Numbered from the stretch's first letter, positions 42,199 to 51,163 are shown. The stretch: 64,000 nt of DNA from Geodermatophilus siccatus (GCF_900103785.1 NZ_FNHE01000008.1:191270-255269), one strand, 5' to 3'. Numbers and translations are program-made. The notes: generated from the letters alone by a model not told the origin.

Positions 42199-42792
42199 GT
42201 GGTCGTGCAGACCGGAACGGCCCCCACCGCGGCCCTCGGGCGCGGGGGGCCGCACGGTGTCCTGGTGGTCGTCGGCGGGCTCCCGGGCAGCGGCAAGACG
42301 ACCCTGCTGCGCCGGCTCCTCGCCGACGGTGCGCCCGGGGTCGTCGGCCTGGACTCCGAGGACGTCGCCGCGCGGGTGCAGGCCGTCGCCGTCCGGGTCC
42401 CGTACCGGGTGGTCCGGCCGCTGGTGCACGCCTGGCACCGGGTGCGGGTGCTGCGCGTCGTCGCCGGGCCCGCGCCGGTCGTCGTCCTCACCGACCCCTG
42501 GACCCGGCCGTGGTGGCGGGCCGCCGTCCTGCGGACCGCACGGCGGGCCGGACGCTCCGTGCGGCTGGTGCTGCTCGACGCGTCGCGGGAGCAGGCGGAG
42601 AGCGGGCAGGCCGCCCGCGGGCGCGGGATCCCAGCGCGGTCGATGCGCCGGCACGCCGCCCGGTGGGGTGCCCTGCTGCGGGACGTCGCCGGCCCGGACC
42701 GTGGCGCCGGGCTGGACGCGGTGACCGTCGTCGACCGGGTGCGGGCCGGCCGCCTGACGCTGGCCGACCTGCTGGGCCGGTCGGCGGCCTGA
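42199..42792 (+). CDS. P-loop NTPase/kinase-like ATP-binding protein
   Basis: A 197-residue protein. Walker A is [17 protein letters not shown] at about residues 24-40, followed by a lid-like region rich in Arg ([21 protein letters not shown]) and LVLLDAS. It resembles AAA_33-type zeta-toxin/kinase-like proteins that phosphorylate small molecules. GTG 42199 (alternative 42205) with GGAGGAGG 8-9 nt upstream. The neighbours are uninformative and the substrate is unknown. Confidence 0.8.
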   Translation: MVVQTGTAPTAALGRGGPHGVLVVVGGLPGSGKTTLLRRLLADGAPGVVGLDSEDVAARVQAVAVRVPYRVVRPLVHAWHRVRVLRVVAGPAPVVVLTDPWTRPWWRAAVLRTARRAGRSVRLVLLDASREQAESGQAARGRGIPARSMRRHAARWGALLRDVAGPDRGAGLDAVTVVDRVRAGRLTLADLLGRSAA

Positions 42793-42862
42793 GGCGGCGG
42801 GGCCCGGCGGGGGACCGGCCCGGGTCGGGTGGTTCCGGAACCCGGCTGGGTAGGGCGCGGCG

Positions 42863-43249
42863 GTGGAAGAACTCCTGGTGGACGCGCTCGGCGTCCTGGT
42901 CCCCGTGGTGGAGGCGTGCGGCGCCGCTGTCATCGTCGTCGGGGCCCTCTGGGCCTTCGTCCGGTTCGTGGTCGTGGGCGTGCGCGACCGGGACGCCGGC
43001 GCCTTCGTGCCCGTCCGGCTGACCCTCGGCCGCTTCCTGGCGCTGGGCCTGGAGTTCCAGCTCGCCAGCGACGTGCTGCGGACGGCGGTCGCGCCCAGCT
43101 TCCGCGAGCTCGGCCAGCTGGCCGCGGTCGCCGCCATCCGGACGGCGCTGAACTACTTCCTGGCCAGGGAGATCGACGAGGAGCGCCGCCAGCTCGCCGA
43201 GGAGCGGGCGCAGGAGGGCACCACGACGCGGCCGGCGCGGCCGACGTGA
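42863..43249 (+). CDS. DUF1622 family membrane protein
   Basis: A 128-residue protein with about three TM segments: PVVEACGAAVIVVGALWAFV, FLALGLEFQLASDVLRTAV and LGQLAAVAAIRTALNYFLA. The IRTALNYFLAREIDEE end is characteristic of DUF1622. Function unknown. Its stop overlaps the next small membrane gene (GTGA), so the two are coupled. Confidence 0.88.
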   Translation: MEELLVDALGVLVPVVEACGAAVIVVGALWAFVRFVVVGVRDRDAGAFVPVRLTLGRFLALGLEFQLASDVLRTAVAPSFRELGQLAAVAAIRTALNYFLAREIDEERRQLAEERAQEGTTTRPARPT

Positions 43250-43578
43250 GCGCGGCCGTCCAGAGCGCCGGCGCGACGATGGCACTGCTGGTGACCGCGG
43301 CGGCCCTGGTCGCCGGTGTCGTCGCACTGGTGGCGACCCGCTCTCCCGCCGCGGCGCTGCCGGTGTTCCTCGACCTGCTCGTCGCAGCCGGGCTGCTGCG
43401 GCTGGTCGGGCAGCCGAGCTGGCAGGCGCTGGCCACCGCAGCCACGATCCTCGTGCTGCGCCGGCTGATCGGGTTCGGCCTGCGCACCGGCGGACGCACC
43501 TGGGCCGCCACCCGGCCGGACCGCCCGACCCGCCTGCCGGACCTGCGCCGGCTGGTGCGCCCGGCCTGGCGAGCCTGA
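43246..43578 (+). CDS. Small membrane protein coupled to the DUF1622 gene
   Basis: A 110-residue protein with two or three TM segments (ATMALLVTAAALVAGVVALVA and AALPVFLDLLVAAGLLRLVG) and a basic C-terminus (RPTRLPDLRRLVRPAWRA). GTG 43246 overlaps the DUF1622 stop. I recognise no family; together they may form a small membrane complex. Confidence 0.75.
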   Translation: MSAAVQSAGATMALLVTAAALVAGVVALVATRSPAAALPVFLDLLVAAGLLRLVGQPSWQALATAATILVLRRLIGFGLRTGGRTWAATRPDRPTRLPDLRRLVRPAWRA

Positions 43579-43712
43579 GCCCATTCCGTCCGGCGCGGTT
43601 CCCTCACGCACCGCCAGGACGCGCGCGCGGCCGTTGACGGCCGGGGGCAACCCCGAGTTGATTCCTGACACCGGGTGTCGCACAGACGCCCCCGGGCCAG
43701 GGGGAGCACGGT

Positions 43713-43940
43713 ATGCCGGCGTGGACGGTGCAGGTCGCAGAGGACCACGACGAACGGGTGGAAGCCGAGATGCTGGCCACCGAGGCAGGAGCGCTCATCG
43801 CGTTCTCGGAGGAGGGGCTGGTGCTGCGCGCCTGGGCCCCCGGGCAGTGGCGGACGGTGCGTCACCTCGAGGCAGCGGAGGCGTTCCGGGGCGGGGCGGG
43901 CAGCAGGGGCGACGTGCTGCACTGGGTGCCTCGGGTCTGA
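43713..43940 (+). CDS. Small hypothetical protein
   Basis: A 75-residue protein (PAWTVQVAEDHDERVEAEML start, GALIAFSEEGLVLRAWAPGQ middle) with alternating beta-like segments and no membrane or metal motif. ATG 43713 with GGGGGAG about 6 nt upstream. The frame has high third-position GC, supporting coding. Function unknown. Confidence 0.65.
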   Translation: MPAWTVQVAEDHDERVEAEMLATEAGALIAFSEEGLVLRAWAPGQWRTVRHLEAAEAFRGGAGSRGDVLHWVPRV

Positions 43941-43949
43941 GGCAGCCCG

Positions 43950-44606
43950 TCACGCGTGCGGGGACCGGGCACCGCGCGAGCGCAGGTGTCCCGCGAGCGC
44001 GAGCACCGCGGCCAGTGCCATGACCAGGCCGAAGACGAGCACGCCGTCGACCGCCTCCACCGCGGCCGCCCCCGCCGCGGCGTAGAGCACCGCAGGCGCC
44101 GCAGTTCCGACCGTGGCGGCGAGCAGAGCGGCCGGCCAGCGCAGCGGCGAGGTGCCGGCCAGGACGGCCACGGTCTCGGCGAGCACCGGGACCGGGCGGG
44201 TGACCACGATCGCCAGCGCGCCCCAGCGGGTCAGCAGCCGGTCGGCCCGCCGCCGCTGGGCCGGGGTGGTCACCCGGTCGACCAGCCCGCGTCCGCGCCG
44301 TCCCACGGCGAAGCCCACGGCGGTCGCGCCCACGCCGCCGAGCAGGGAGAGCGCGGCCCCGGGCAGCAGGCCGAAGAGCGCGCCGTGGGCCAGCATCACC
44401 AGACTCGCCGGGACCGGGACGGCGACGTCGGCCACCAGCAGGGCGACGCCGAGCACCGCGGCCAGCGCACCGGCGGCCCGCAGCGTGGGCAGCGGGTCGG
44501 TGAGCAGCGGGACGCCGGCGGCCTCCACCACGGCGAACAGCAGCAGCGAGGTGCCCGCCAGGGCGGCGACCACCAGTCCGTAGCCGCGGGGGAGCACGGG
44601 CGTCAC
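43950..44606 (-). CDS. VTT/DedA-like membrane protein
   Basis: A 218-residue protein with about six hydrophobic segments and a VTT (SNARE-associated) core: PVPASLVMLAHGALFGLLPG, SLLGGVGATAVGFAVGRR, then RWGALAIVVTRPVPVLAETV, with the Arg/Pro re-entrant motif typical of DedA/TVP38 proteins (lipid scramblase-like or transport). GTG 44606 overlaps the preceding gene's stop (GTGA). Third gene of the beta-propeller dehydrogenase operon. Confidence 0.82.
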   Translation of the reverse strand: MTPVLPRGYGLVVAALAGTSLLLFAVVEAAGVPLLTDPLPTLRAAGALAAVLGVALLVADVAVPVPASLVMLAHGALFGLLPGAALSLLGGVGATAVGFAVGRRGRGLVDRVTTPAQRRRADRLLTRWGALAIVVTRPVPVLAETVAVLAGTSPLRWPAALLAATVGTAAPAVLYAAAGAAAVEAVDGVLVFGLVMALAAVLALAGHLRSRGARSPHA

Positions 44607-45160
44607 ACGTCGCGGCGGTGCAGCACGGCGTCCGCGGCGAACTCCAGGAAGACCTCGCGCAGCAGCAGCTGGTGCGCGCTCTTCTCCGACACGACCCGGA
44701 AGGCGACGTCCACCGCCCGCGGCCGGCCGAGGGCCAGGCCGAGCTGCTCGGCGACGGCGAAGGCGCTCATCGAGTCGAGGTTGGACAGGGTCAGCTGCCG
44801 CAGGTCCCGCCAGGCCGCGCCGCTGCCGCCGGCGAGCAGGCCCTGCACCTGACCGGCCAGCTCCCGGCCCAGGCCGAGCACGGCCCCGGTCAGGGCGGTG
44901 AGCCGGTGCGGCGCGGCGGGGCGGACGTCCAGGCCGGCAGCGATCTCGTCGACCGCGGCCTCGTGCCGGCGCGCCGCGTCGTGCAGCTCGGTCAGCCAGG
45001 TCCGCACCTGGGGGTCGCCGACCAGCGGCACGGTCCGGCCGAGCAGCTGCCGGTAGCCGGTCTGCAGCGAGGCGAGGGTGGCCAGCCAGGTCGCCGCGCG
45101 CTGCCGCTGGGCGGCGAGGGTGGCCTCGTCCAGCTCGACCAGCAGCGGCGTCCTCGTCAC
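44603..45160 (-). CDS. Ferritin-like helical-bundle protein (tentative)
   Basis: A 185-residue, almost entirely helical protein. Possible metal ligands occur in helix pairs: LTELHDAARRHEAAVDEIAAG in the second helix and VVSEKSAHQLLLREVFLEF in the last, with an E..H spacing like that of ferritin-like proteins. I am not certain of the family. GTG 45160 overlaps the upstream dehydrogenase stop and its own stop overlaps the VTT gene, so the three are made in a fixed ratio. Confidence 0.6.
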   Translation of the reverse strand: MTRTPLLVELDEATLAAQRQRAATWLATLASLQTGYRQLLGRTVPLVGDPQVRTWLTELHDAARRHEAAVDEIAAGLDVRPAAPHRLTALTGAVLGLGRELAGQVQGLLAGGSGAAWRDLRQLTLSNLDSMSAFAVAEQLGLALGRPRAVDVAFRVVSEKSAHQLLLREVFLEFAADAVLHRRDV

Positions 45161-46608
45161 GACGCCTCCCCGGAGCCGTCGCGGACGACGCGCCACAGCA
45201 CACCGGTGTGCCCGTAGGACAGGTGCTTGCTCGGGTCGACTGTGGAGACGCCGAAGTCGAGGACGTACAGGCTGCCGTCGGGCGCGGCCGTGACGTCGAC
45301 CGGCCGCTCGATGCCGCCGCTGCGGTGCGCCGACGCCGGTCCGGGGTGCCGGTTGGTCATGAACGGCTCGGCCGACCCGGTGGTCGGGTCGACGGCGACC
45401 ACCCGGAAGCCGTGGTCGAGGTCCTCCGCCCGCGGGGAGTTCATCGGCGCGAGGGTGCCCCACTCGGCGACGAACAGCAGGCCGCGCATGCCGAAGGCGT
45501 CCGAGCGGGAGACGTCGAGGCCGCACAGCGCCGAGTGCGGCTCCTCCAGCCACACCGCCGGCCCCGCCCACTCCGGCAGCGGGTCGGCGATCAGCTGCTC
45601 GGCCGGACGGCCGCGACTGGGCCGGTGCGACTCGTGCCAGACCGGCAACCCGTCGCCGCACAGGTCCGGGAAGCCGTACCAGGCCGGCGTCCCCACCTGG
45701 CCGTGCGGTGTCCGCGCGGCGTCGATGCGCCAGACCCGGTCGGGGTCGTTCGCGATCGCCCGGTCGCCGTTCTCCTCGTAGTCGTTGTCGGTGACGTACA
45801 GCTCGCCGTCCTCGGCGAAGACCATGCCGTACGGGTTGCGCACTCCCCAGGCGAGCAGCTCCATCCCGCTGCCGTCGGGGTGGGCGCGCCAGATGCCGCT
45901 GCTGCACTTGAGCCGGCCGCGCACGACCTCGCCGGGCTCGGCGGGGACGCCGAAGGGCTTGAAGGCGCCGGTGGTCGCGTAGAAGGGGTAGGGCGCCGTG
46001 GGGTCGTGGGTGACGACGTCGTTGCCGGTCAGCGTCACGTCCACGCCGGGGACGTCGTGGACGCGCTGGTGCCGGGCGAGGTCGACGACGTAGCCCTGCG
46101 GCAGGACGACGCCGTTCTGCGACACCGACCCCTGGCCGAAGTACATCAGCCCGTCGGGGCCGAAGACCGGGCCGCCGGGCTCGTGCCAGCCGCCGTCGGG
46201 CAGCCCGTCGACGATGGTGGTCCCGCGGCCGTCGGCCAGGTCGTACCGCACGATCCGCGACTGGTGGCCGCCCTTCGCGGAGACGTAGGCCGAGCCGTCG
46301 CGCAGCGCGATGTGCCGCGGACCGCCCAGCGGCTCCTCCCCGAGGGCGTCCAGGGTCCCGTCGGGGCGCAGCCGCAGGATGCGGCCGGGCAGGTGCGGGC
46401 GGGTGGGCCAGGTGCTCCCGCCCTCCAGGACGTAGACGGTGCCCTCGTCGTCCACGCCCATCCCGCAGGGCATCGACAGCCCGGCGAGCACCACCTCGGC
46501 GCGGTAGCCGGCGGGCAGCAGGACGTCGGCCGGGTCCAGCCGCGGGCGGGCGGGGGTGGGCAGCTGCTGCAGGGCCTCCGGGGAGGCGGCCACGGTCGGC
46601 AGCGTCAC
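45157..46608 (-). CDS. Sorbosone dehydrogenase-like beta-propeller protein
   Basis: A 483-residue protein of the soluble PQQ-glucose/sorbosone dehydrogenase-like six-bladed propeller type. Repeated blades include MPCGMGVDDEGTVYVLEGGS, GGPVFGPDGLMYFGQGSVSQ, RNPYGMVFAEDGELYVTDND and PVDVTAAPDGSLYVLDFG. No signal peptide or lipobox is present, so it is cytoplasmic, unlike many PQQ enzymes, and no PQQ synthesis genes lie in the window. It leads an overlapping operon with a helical-bundle protein and a VTT membrane protein. GTG 46608. Substrate unknown. Confidence 0.82.
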   Translation of the reverse strand: MTLPTVAASPEALQQLPTPARPRLDPADVLLPAGYRAEVVLAGLSMPCGMGVDDEGTVYVLEGGSTWPTRPHLPGRILRLRPDGTLDALGEEPLGGPRHIALRDGSAYVSAKGGHQSRIVRYDLADGRGTTIVDGLPDGGWHEPGGPVFGPDGLMYFGQGSVSQNGVVLPQGYVVDLARHQRVHDVPGVDVTLTGNDVVTHDPTAPYPFYATTGAFKPFGVPAEPGEVVRGRLKCSSGIWRAHPDGSGMELLAWGVRNPYGMVFAEDGELYVTDNDYEENGDRAIANDPDRVWRIDAARTPHGQVGTPAWYGFPDLCGDGLPVWHESHRPSRGRPAEQLIADPLPEWAGPAVWLEEPHSALCGLDVSRSDAFGMRGLLFVAEWGTLAPMNSPRAEDLDHGFRVVAVDPTTGSAEPFMTNRHPGPASAHRSGGIERPVDVTAAPDGSLYVLDFGVSTVDPSKHLSYGHTGVLWRVVRDGSGEAS

Positions 46609-46785
46609 GGGCGCTCCTGGGGACGACGGCGCCGCGGCGTGCCTCTACGCGCGGGGTGGGTGCCGTGCCTCGGTCGCGGCCGGTGCAAACCCGCGGCGGG
46701 GACGGCGCCGGAGTGGCGCGGCACCGCGGCGGACCGCGGTCACCGATGGTGAGGCCCGCCGGCCGGTGGACGCCGACCCGGGCCG

Positions 46786-46791
46786 TAGGGT
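46786..46791 (+). promoter_or_regulatory. -10 element of a probable leaderless promoter
   Basis: TAGGGT fits the actinobacterial TANNNT -10 and ends 7 nt before GTG 46799. No Shine-Dalgarno precedes that GTG, so the sulfurtransferase mRNA is probably leaderless. Confidence 0.55.
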
Positions 46792-46798
46792 CGCCGCC

Positions 46799-47620
46799 GT
46801 GCTGCCTCCTGTCGTCGACGTCACCTGGGTGCGCGAGCACCGCGACGAGGTCGTCCTCGCCGACGTCCGCTGGTACCTCGACGGCCGGTCCGGCCGGGCC
46901 GCCTACGACGCCGGTCACCTGCCGGGCGCGGTCTTCGTCGACCTGGACCGCTGGCTGGCCGCGCACGCCGGGCCCGACGCGGGGCGGCACCCGCTGCCGG
47001 AGCCGGAGGTCTTCGCCGAGGGCATGGCCGCGCTCGGCATCGGGGACGACGACCCCGTGGTGGCCTACGACGACGCCGGCGGGGTGGTCGCCGCCCGGCT
47101 GGTCTGGATGCTGCGGGTGACCGGGCACGACGCGGCCCTGCTCGACGGGGGCACAGCGGCGTGGGACGGGCCGCTGGAGCAGGCCGTGCCGAATCGGGCC
47201 CCGGCGGTGTTCACCGCCCGCCCGTGGCCGGCGGAGCGGCTGGCCGGGGTCGACGACGCCCTCGACCCGGACGCGGTGGTGCTCGACGCACGCGATCCCG
47301 AGCGCTACCGCGGGGACCGGGAGCCGGTGGACCCGCGCGCCGGGCACGTGCCCGGCGCGGTCAACGTGCCCTGCCGGGCCAACCTCGACGCCGACGGCCG
47401 CTTCCTGCCGGTCGAGCAGCTGCGCGCGACCTTCGCCGCGGCCGGGGTCACCGCCGACAGCGACGTGGTGTCCTACTGCGGCTCCGGGGTGACGGCCTGC
47501 CACAACCTGCTGGCGCTGGAGCTGGCCGGCCTCCCGCAGGGGCGGCTCTACCCGGGTTCGTGGTCGCAGTACAGCGCCGACCCCGACCGGCCGGTCGCCG
47601 TGGGCGACCGGCCGGCCTGA
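46799..47620 (+). CDS. sseA: Thiosulfate/3-mercaptopyruvate sulfurtransferase
   Basis: A 273-residue protein with two tandem rhodanese domains (about 1-130, inactive, and 150-270, catalytic). The active loop is CGSGVTA with Cys227, the sequence associated with mercaptopyruvate-type enzymes. It transfers sulfane sulfur to cyanide or thiols. GTG 46799 is preceded by TAGGGT and no Shine-Dalgarno. It converges with a decayed cyclase gene, with a small hairpin over the two ends. Confidence 0.93.
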   Translation: MLPPVVDVTWVREHRDEVVLADVRWYLDGRSGRAAYDAGHLPGAVFVDLDRWLAAHAGPDAGRHPLPEPEVFAEGMAALGIGDDDPVVAYDDAGGVVAARLVWMLRVTGHDAALLDGGTAAWDGPLEQAVPNRAPAVFTARPWPAERLAGVDDALDPDAVVLDARDPERYRGDREPVDPRAGHVPGAVNVPCRANLDADGRFLPVEQLRATFAAAGVTADSDVVSYCGSGVTACHNLLALELAGLPQGRLYPGSWSQYSADPDRPVAVGDRPA

Positions 47621-47635
47621 CCGGGGGCGGTCAGG
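47616..47635. terminator. Short hairpin over convergent gene ends
   Basis: 8-bp arms CCTGACCG and CGGTCAGG with a GGGG loop, spanning the sulfurtransferase stop. Confidence 0.4.
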
Positions 47636-48190
47636 ACCGGACCGCGAGCAGCGCCTCCGCGGGGCAGCGGCACCTCCACGGAGGTGTTCGGGTCCTGTCG
47701 GCGTTGCGCAGCAGCGTGCCCGCGGAACGGTCCCGGGCCGGGGTGGAGTCGGCGACGCCGAGCCGGGCCACCTGGTCGGTCGAGCGCACGCAGCCCTGGA
47801 TGCGCCGGCTGACCGTGTCAGCAGCCGGTCGCCGACGGCGTGCCCGCGGGCGTCGTCGACGTCCTCGACGTCGTCGAGGTCGAGGCACCCAGGTCTGGTA
47901 CAGCGCCGCGAGCCCGACCATGACGACGACGTGGGAGTGCGCCTCGGTGAGGTCCTCCACCAGGTGGACCGGGGCCACCGAGGCGGCGAGCAGGGACGCC
48001 GTGGCCGCCGCCGAGCGCAGCCCGCGACCGGCTCCGGGCAGCACGGTGGACACCAGCGGGTAGGCGACCGCGAGACCGAGCAGCAGGGCGACCGGCCGAG
48101 CATCGCCATGGCGCCCAGGCCTCCCGCCCGCGCGGCGACCACCCGGAGGACGGCCCGGTGACGCCGGTCCCAGACCTCGGCCGGCCTCAC
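47631..48190 (-). pseudogene. Decayed membrane-anchored diguanylate cyclase (GGDEF) gene
   Basis: Reading on the minus strand from GTG 48190: VWDRRHRAVLRVVAARAG, then after a frame change near 48095 PVALLLGLAVAYPLV and HLVEDLTEAHSHVVVMVGLA followed by ALYQTWVP. These resemble the membrane sensor half of actinobacterial GGDEF proteins. After a junction near 47888 comes DLDDVEDVDDARGHAVGDRL, the metal/substrate helix of a GGDEF domain. After another shift near 47820 comes CVRSTDQVARLG, joined directly to VADSTPARDRSAGTLLRNAD, the domain's far end. The GGDEF signature itself is deleted at the junction near 47760. Three frame changes and two internal deletions: no active cyclase. Confidence 0.7.
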
Positions 48191-48330
48191 CCGTCCGGGG
48201 GACCGGCGCCCGGGGGCTCCGACTGGCCGCCGGCCGGCGGGTCGGTCAGGGTGCGGAGGACGCCGGGGAGCCGTTCCCGGCGGACGGGGAGCGGTCCCTC
48301 CGCAACCCGCGAGCGCGAGGAGGTCCTGCG

Positions 48331-49479
48331 ATGCGGGCCATGGTCTACCGGGGTCCCTACAAGGTGCGGGTCGAGGAGAAGGACGTCCCCGCCGTCGAGC
48401 ACCCGAACGACGCGATCGTGCGGGTCACGCTGGCCGCGATCTGCGGCTCGGACCTGCACCTCTACCACGGCCTCATGCCGGACACGCGGGTCGGGCACAC
48501 GTTCGGCCACGAGTTCATCGGCGTCGTGGAGCAGGTCGGGTCCTCGGTGCAGAACCTGCAGGTCGGCGACCGGGTGATGGTGCCCTTCAACATCTCCTGC
48601 GGGTCGTGCTGGTTCTGCGCCCGCGAGCTGTACTCCAACTGCCACAACGTCAACCCGAACGCCACGGCGGTCGGCGGCATCTACGGCTACTCGCACACCA
48701 CCGGCGGCTACGACGGCGGCCAGGCGCAGTACGTGCGCGTCCCGTTCGCCGACGTCGGGCCGGTGCGGATCCCCGACTGGATGCACGACGAGGACGCCGT
48801 CCTGCTGACCGACGCCGCCGCGACCGGCTACTTCGGCGCGCAGCTCGGTGAGATCGCGGAGGGCGACACGGTCGTCGTCCTGGGTGCCGGGCCGGTCGGC
48901 CTGATCGCCGCCCAGTCCTCGTGGTTGATGGGCGCGGGCCGGGTGATCGTCGTCGACCACCTGCAGGAGCGGCTGGAGAAGGCGCGGACCATGGCCCACG
49001 CCGAGACCCTGGACTACGACGAGCACGACGACGTGGTGGTCGAGCTGAAGAGGCAGACCGACTTCCTCGGTGCCGACGTGGTGATCGAGGCGGCGGGCGC
49101 GGAGGCCGACGGCAACCTCCTGCAGCAGGTGACCGGGACCAAGCTCAAGCTGCAGGGCGGCTCCCCGGTCGCGCTGAACTGGGCGATCGACGGGGCGCGC
49201 AAGGGCGGCACCGTCTCCGTCGTCGGGGCCTACGGTCCGATCCCGAACGCGGTGAAGTTCGGCGACGCGCTCAACAAGGGGCTCACCCTGCGGATGAACC
49301 AGACACCGGTGAAGCGGCAGTGGCCGCGGATGTTCGAGCACGTGCGCAACGGCCACCTGACGCCGCGGGCGATGGTCACCCACCGGTTCCCGCTGGAGCA
49401 CATCGCCGAGGCCTACCACGTGTTCTCCGCCAAGCTCGACGGCTGCATCAAGCCGCTGGTCCTGCCCGACGCGGCCTGA
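48331..49479 (+). CDS. Zinc-dependent alcohol dehydrogenase
   Basis: A 382-residue MDR enzyme. Catalytic zinc ligands are Cys38 (AICGSDLHLYHG) and His-Glu in TFGHEFIGVV. A structural zinc lobe is at about 90-105 (CGSCWFCARELYSNCHN, four Cys). The NAD loop VVVLGAGPVGLIAAQSS is followed by VIVVDHLQERLE, with an Asp ending strand 2 that favours NAD. It resembles glutathione-independent formaldehyde dehydrogenase-like ADHs. ATG 48331 follows GAGGAGG. A small unknown gene follows 13 nt later, probably the same operon. Confidence 0.93.
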   Translation: MRAMVYRGPYKVRVEEKDVPAVEHPNDAIVRVTLAAICGSDLHLYHGLMPDTRVGHTFGHEFIGVVEQVGSSVQNLQVGDRVMVPFNISCGSCWFCARELYSNCHNVNPNATAVGGIYGYSHTTGGYDGGQAQYVRVPFADVGPVRIPDWMHDEDAVLLTDAAATGYFGAQLGEIAEGDTVVVLGAGPVGLIAAQSSWLMGAGRVIVVDHLQERLEKARTMAHAETLDYDEHDDVVVELKRQTDFLGADVVIEAAGAEADGNLLQQVTGTKLKLQGGSPVALNWAIDGARKGGTVSVVGAYGPIPNAVKFGDALNKGLTLRMNQTPVKRQWPRMFEHVRNGHLTPRAMVTHRFPLEHIAEAYHVFSAKLDGCIKPLVLPDAA

Positions 49480-49492
49480 GCGAGGAGGAACG

Positions 49493-50083
49493 ATGACCGA
49501 CCCCGAGATCCCGAGCGCCTACGTCCGGGACAAGCGCCCGCCCCGCGAGACCCGCGAGCAGCTGCGGGCCCGGATCCCCGGCTGGGGGGCCGACCTCGAC
49601 CCCGCCGACCGGCCGTCGCACCCCAGGCTGCACTACGCGCCGGGCACCACCGGCGCGCACTGGGACTTCCCGGAGCGGCAGCCCGAGCGGCAGCCGCGGG
49701 AGCGGTCGATCGAGCACGCCTTCGTCACCCCGGTCTTCGGCACCGCCCAGCCGCTGCGGGGAGTGTCCGGCGCCATCCGCAGGCTGGCCTACCGCCGCTT
49801 CAGCGAGGGCCGCCTGGCGCACTGGCTGCTGCTGATCGTCGGTGACCGGGTCGACGCCTGGAGCAGCCACCTGCGCTCGTTCGCCACGCTGCACCCGGAC
49901 AACCCGGTGACCGAGACCGGCGTGAGGGCCGAGTTCACCCACGGCGGGCTGCGCTCGCGCCGCGGGCGTTCCGACGCCCGGCACCACGTCCTCGATCCGG
50001 TGATCGTGGCCGGGCCGTGGGTGGCCGGCGCCGCGGTGACGTACACCGGCGTCCGCCGGTTGGTGCGCGCACTCCGTCACTGA
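49493..50083 (+). CDS. Conserved hypothetical protein linked to the alcohol dehydrogenase
   Basis: A 196-residue protein with Pro/Arg-rich N-terminal 80 residues (GWGADLDPADRPSHPRLHYA) and a more hydrophobic middle (GRLAHWLLLIVGDRVDAWSS). One weak hydrophobic stretch occurs near the C-terminus (VIVAGPWVAGAAVTYTGV). ATG 49493 with a GGAGGA Shine-Dalgarno, 13 nt after the dehydrogenase. No family recognised; possibly a membrane-associated accessory. Confidence 0.75.
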   Translation: MTDPEIPSAYVRDKRPPRETREQLRARIPGWGADLDPADRPSHPRLHYAPGTTGAHWDFPERQPERQPRERSIEHAFVTPVFGTAQPLRGVSGAIRRLAYRRFSEGRLAHWLLLIVGDRVDAWSSHLRSFATLHPDNPVTETGVRAEFTHGGLRSRRGRSDARHHVLDPVIVAGPWVAGAAVTYTGVRRLVRALRH

Positions 50084-50196
50084 CCGGGAGGGCGCGGACG
50101 GAGCGGTGCCGTTGCCCATCGACGTGCGTCGTCCGGGGCGGTGGAATGGGCGGGCACGGCCTGCGAGGCCTCGTCCCACACAGGGGGACACCGCTC

Positions 50197-51084
50197 ATGA
50201 CGCGCACCGGGGTGCCGAGTCCCCGCAGTGGGCACGAGACCGTGCGCACCGTGCCCCCGCGCCCGACGGGCCGCGTGTTCGGCGCCGGCCCGGCGGTCGT
50301 CGGGCACCGGGGCCTGGGCTGCGGGGCCGTCCGCGGCCACCGGGAGAACACCCTGGGGTCGTTCACGGCGGCGGCCGCGCTGGGGGCGACCTGGGTGGAG
50401 GCCGACGTCCGGCGGACGGCGGACGACGTCCTGGTGGTGGGCCACGACGAGGTGTACCCGGACGGCACCCGCGTGGCCGACGTTGGCGCGGCGGAGGCCG
50501 ACCGGCGCGGCATGCTCCGGTTGCACACGCTGCTGGAGCAGCTGCCCCTCGAGGTCGGGGTGGACGTGGACCTCAAGCCCGCGATCGACGACAGCCTGCG
50601 ACCGCCGTCGTGCACCACCGCGGCCCTGCTCGCGCCGGTCGTGGCCGCCGAGGCGCGTCGCCGCCCGCTGCTGGTCACGTCGTTCGACCCGGCGGCGCTG
50701 CAGCGGCTGCGCAGCCAGGAGCCCTCGCTGCCGCTGGGCTGGCTCACCTGGCACCGCTTCCCCCTGGACGTCGCGGTGGCCGCCTGCGCGCACATGGACG
50801 TCGACGTCCTCGGGCTGCACGTGGGTTCGCTCGCGGACCGGAGCTCGGACCGGGTCGAACCGGCAACCGTCGCCGAGGCGCTGCCGTTCGTCCACGGCGC
50901 CGGTCGGCAGCTCGTGGTGTGGTGCCCCGCACCGGCCTCGGCAGGTGCGCTGCTCGAGGCCGGCGCCGACGCCGTGGTGGTGGACGAGGTCCCGACGGTC
51001 CTGCGACTCCTCGGACCTCAGCACGCCCGGACGAGCGCCGGGGCGACGGTCGGCGCCGGCAGCCACCGGCTGCGGGTGCGCTGA
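50197..51084 (+). CDS. Glycerophosphodiester phosphodiesterase family protein
   Basis: A 295-residue protein with the GDPD core: VVGHRGLGCG and RENTLGSF at residues 30-55, WVEADVRRTADDVLVVGHDE, then VDVDLKP and LVTSFDPAALQRL, ending VVDEVPTVLRL. It hydrolyses glycerophosphodiesters to glycerol-3-phosphate and an alcohol. No clear signal peptide, so cytoplasmic. ATG 50197 with GGGGGA upstream. Confidence 0.9.
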   Translation: MTRTGVPSPRSGHETVRTVPPRPTGRVFGAGPAVVGHRGLGCGAVRGHRENTLGSFTAAAALGATWVEADVRRTADDVLVVGHDEVYPDGTRVADVGAAEADRRGMLRLHTLLEQLPLEVGVDVDLKPAIDDSLRPPSCTTAALLAPVVAAEARRRPLLVTSFDPAALQRLRSQEPSLPLGWLTWHRFPLDVAVAACAHMDVDVLGLHVGSLADRSSDRVEPATVAEALPFVHGAGRQLVVWCPAPASAGALLEAGADAVVVDEVPTVLRLLGPQHARTSAGATVGAGSHRLRVR

Positions 51085-51163
51085 GTCCGGCGAACTCCCA
51101 GGCGACGTCCAGTCCCTGCACGGAGGCGAGTCCTACCGTCGCTGTCCGTAGTACGGACCGGAC

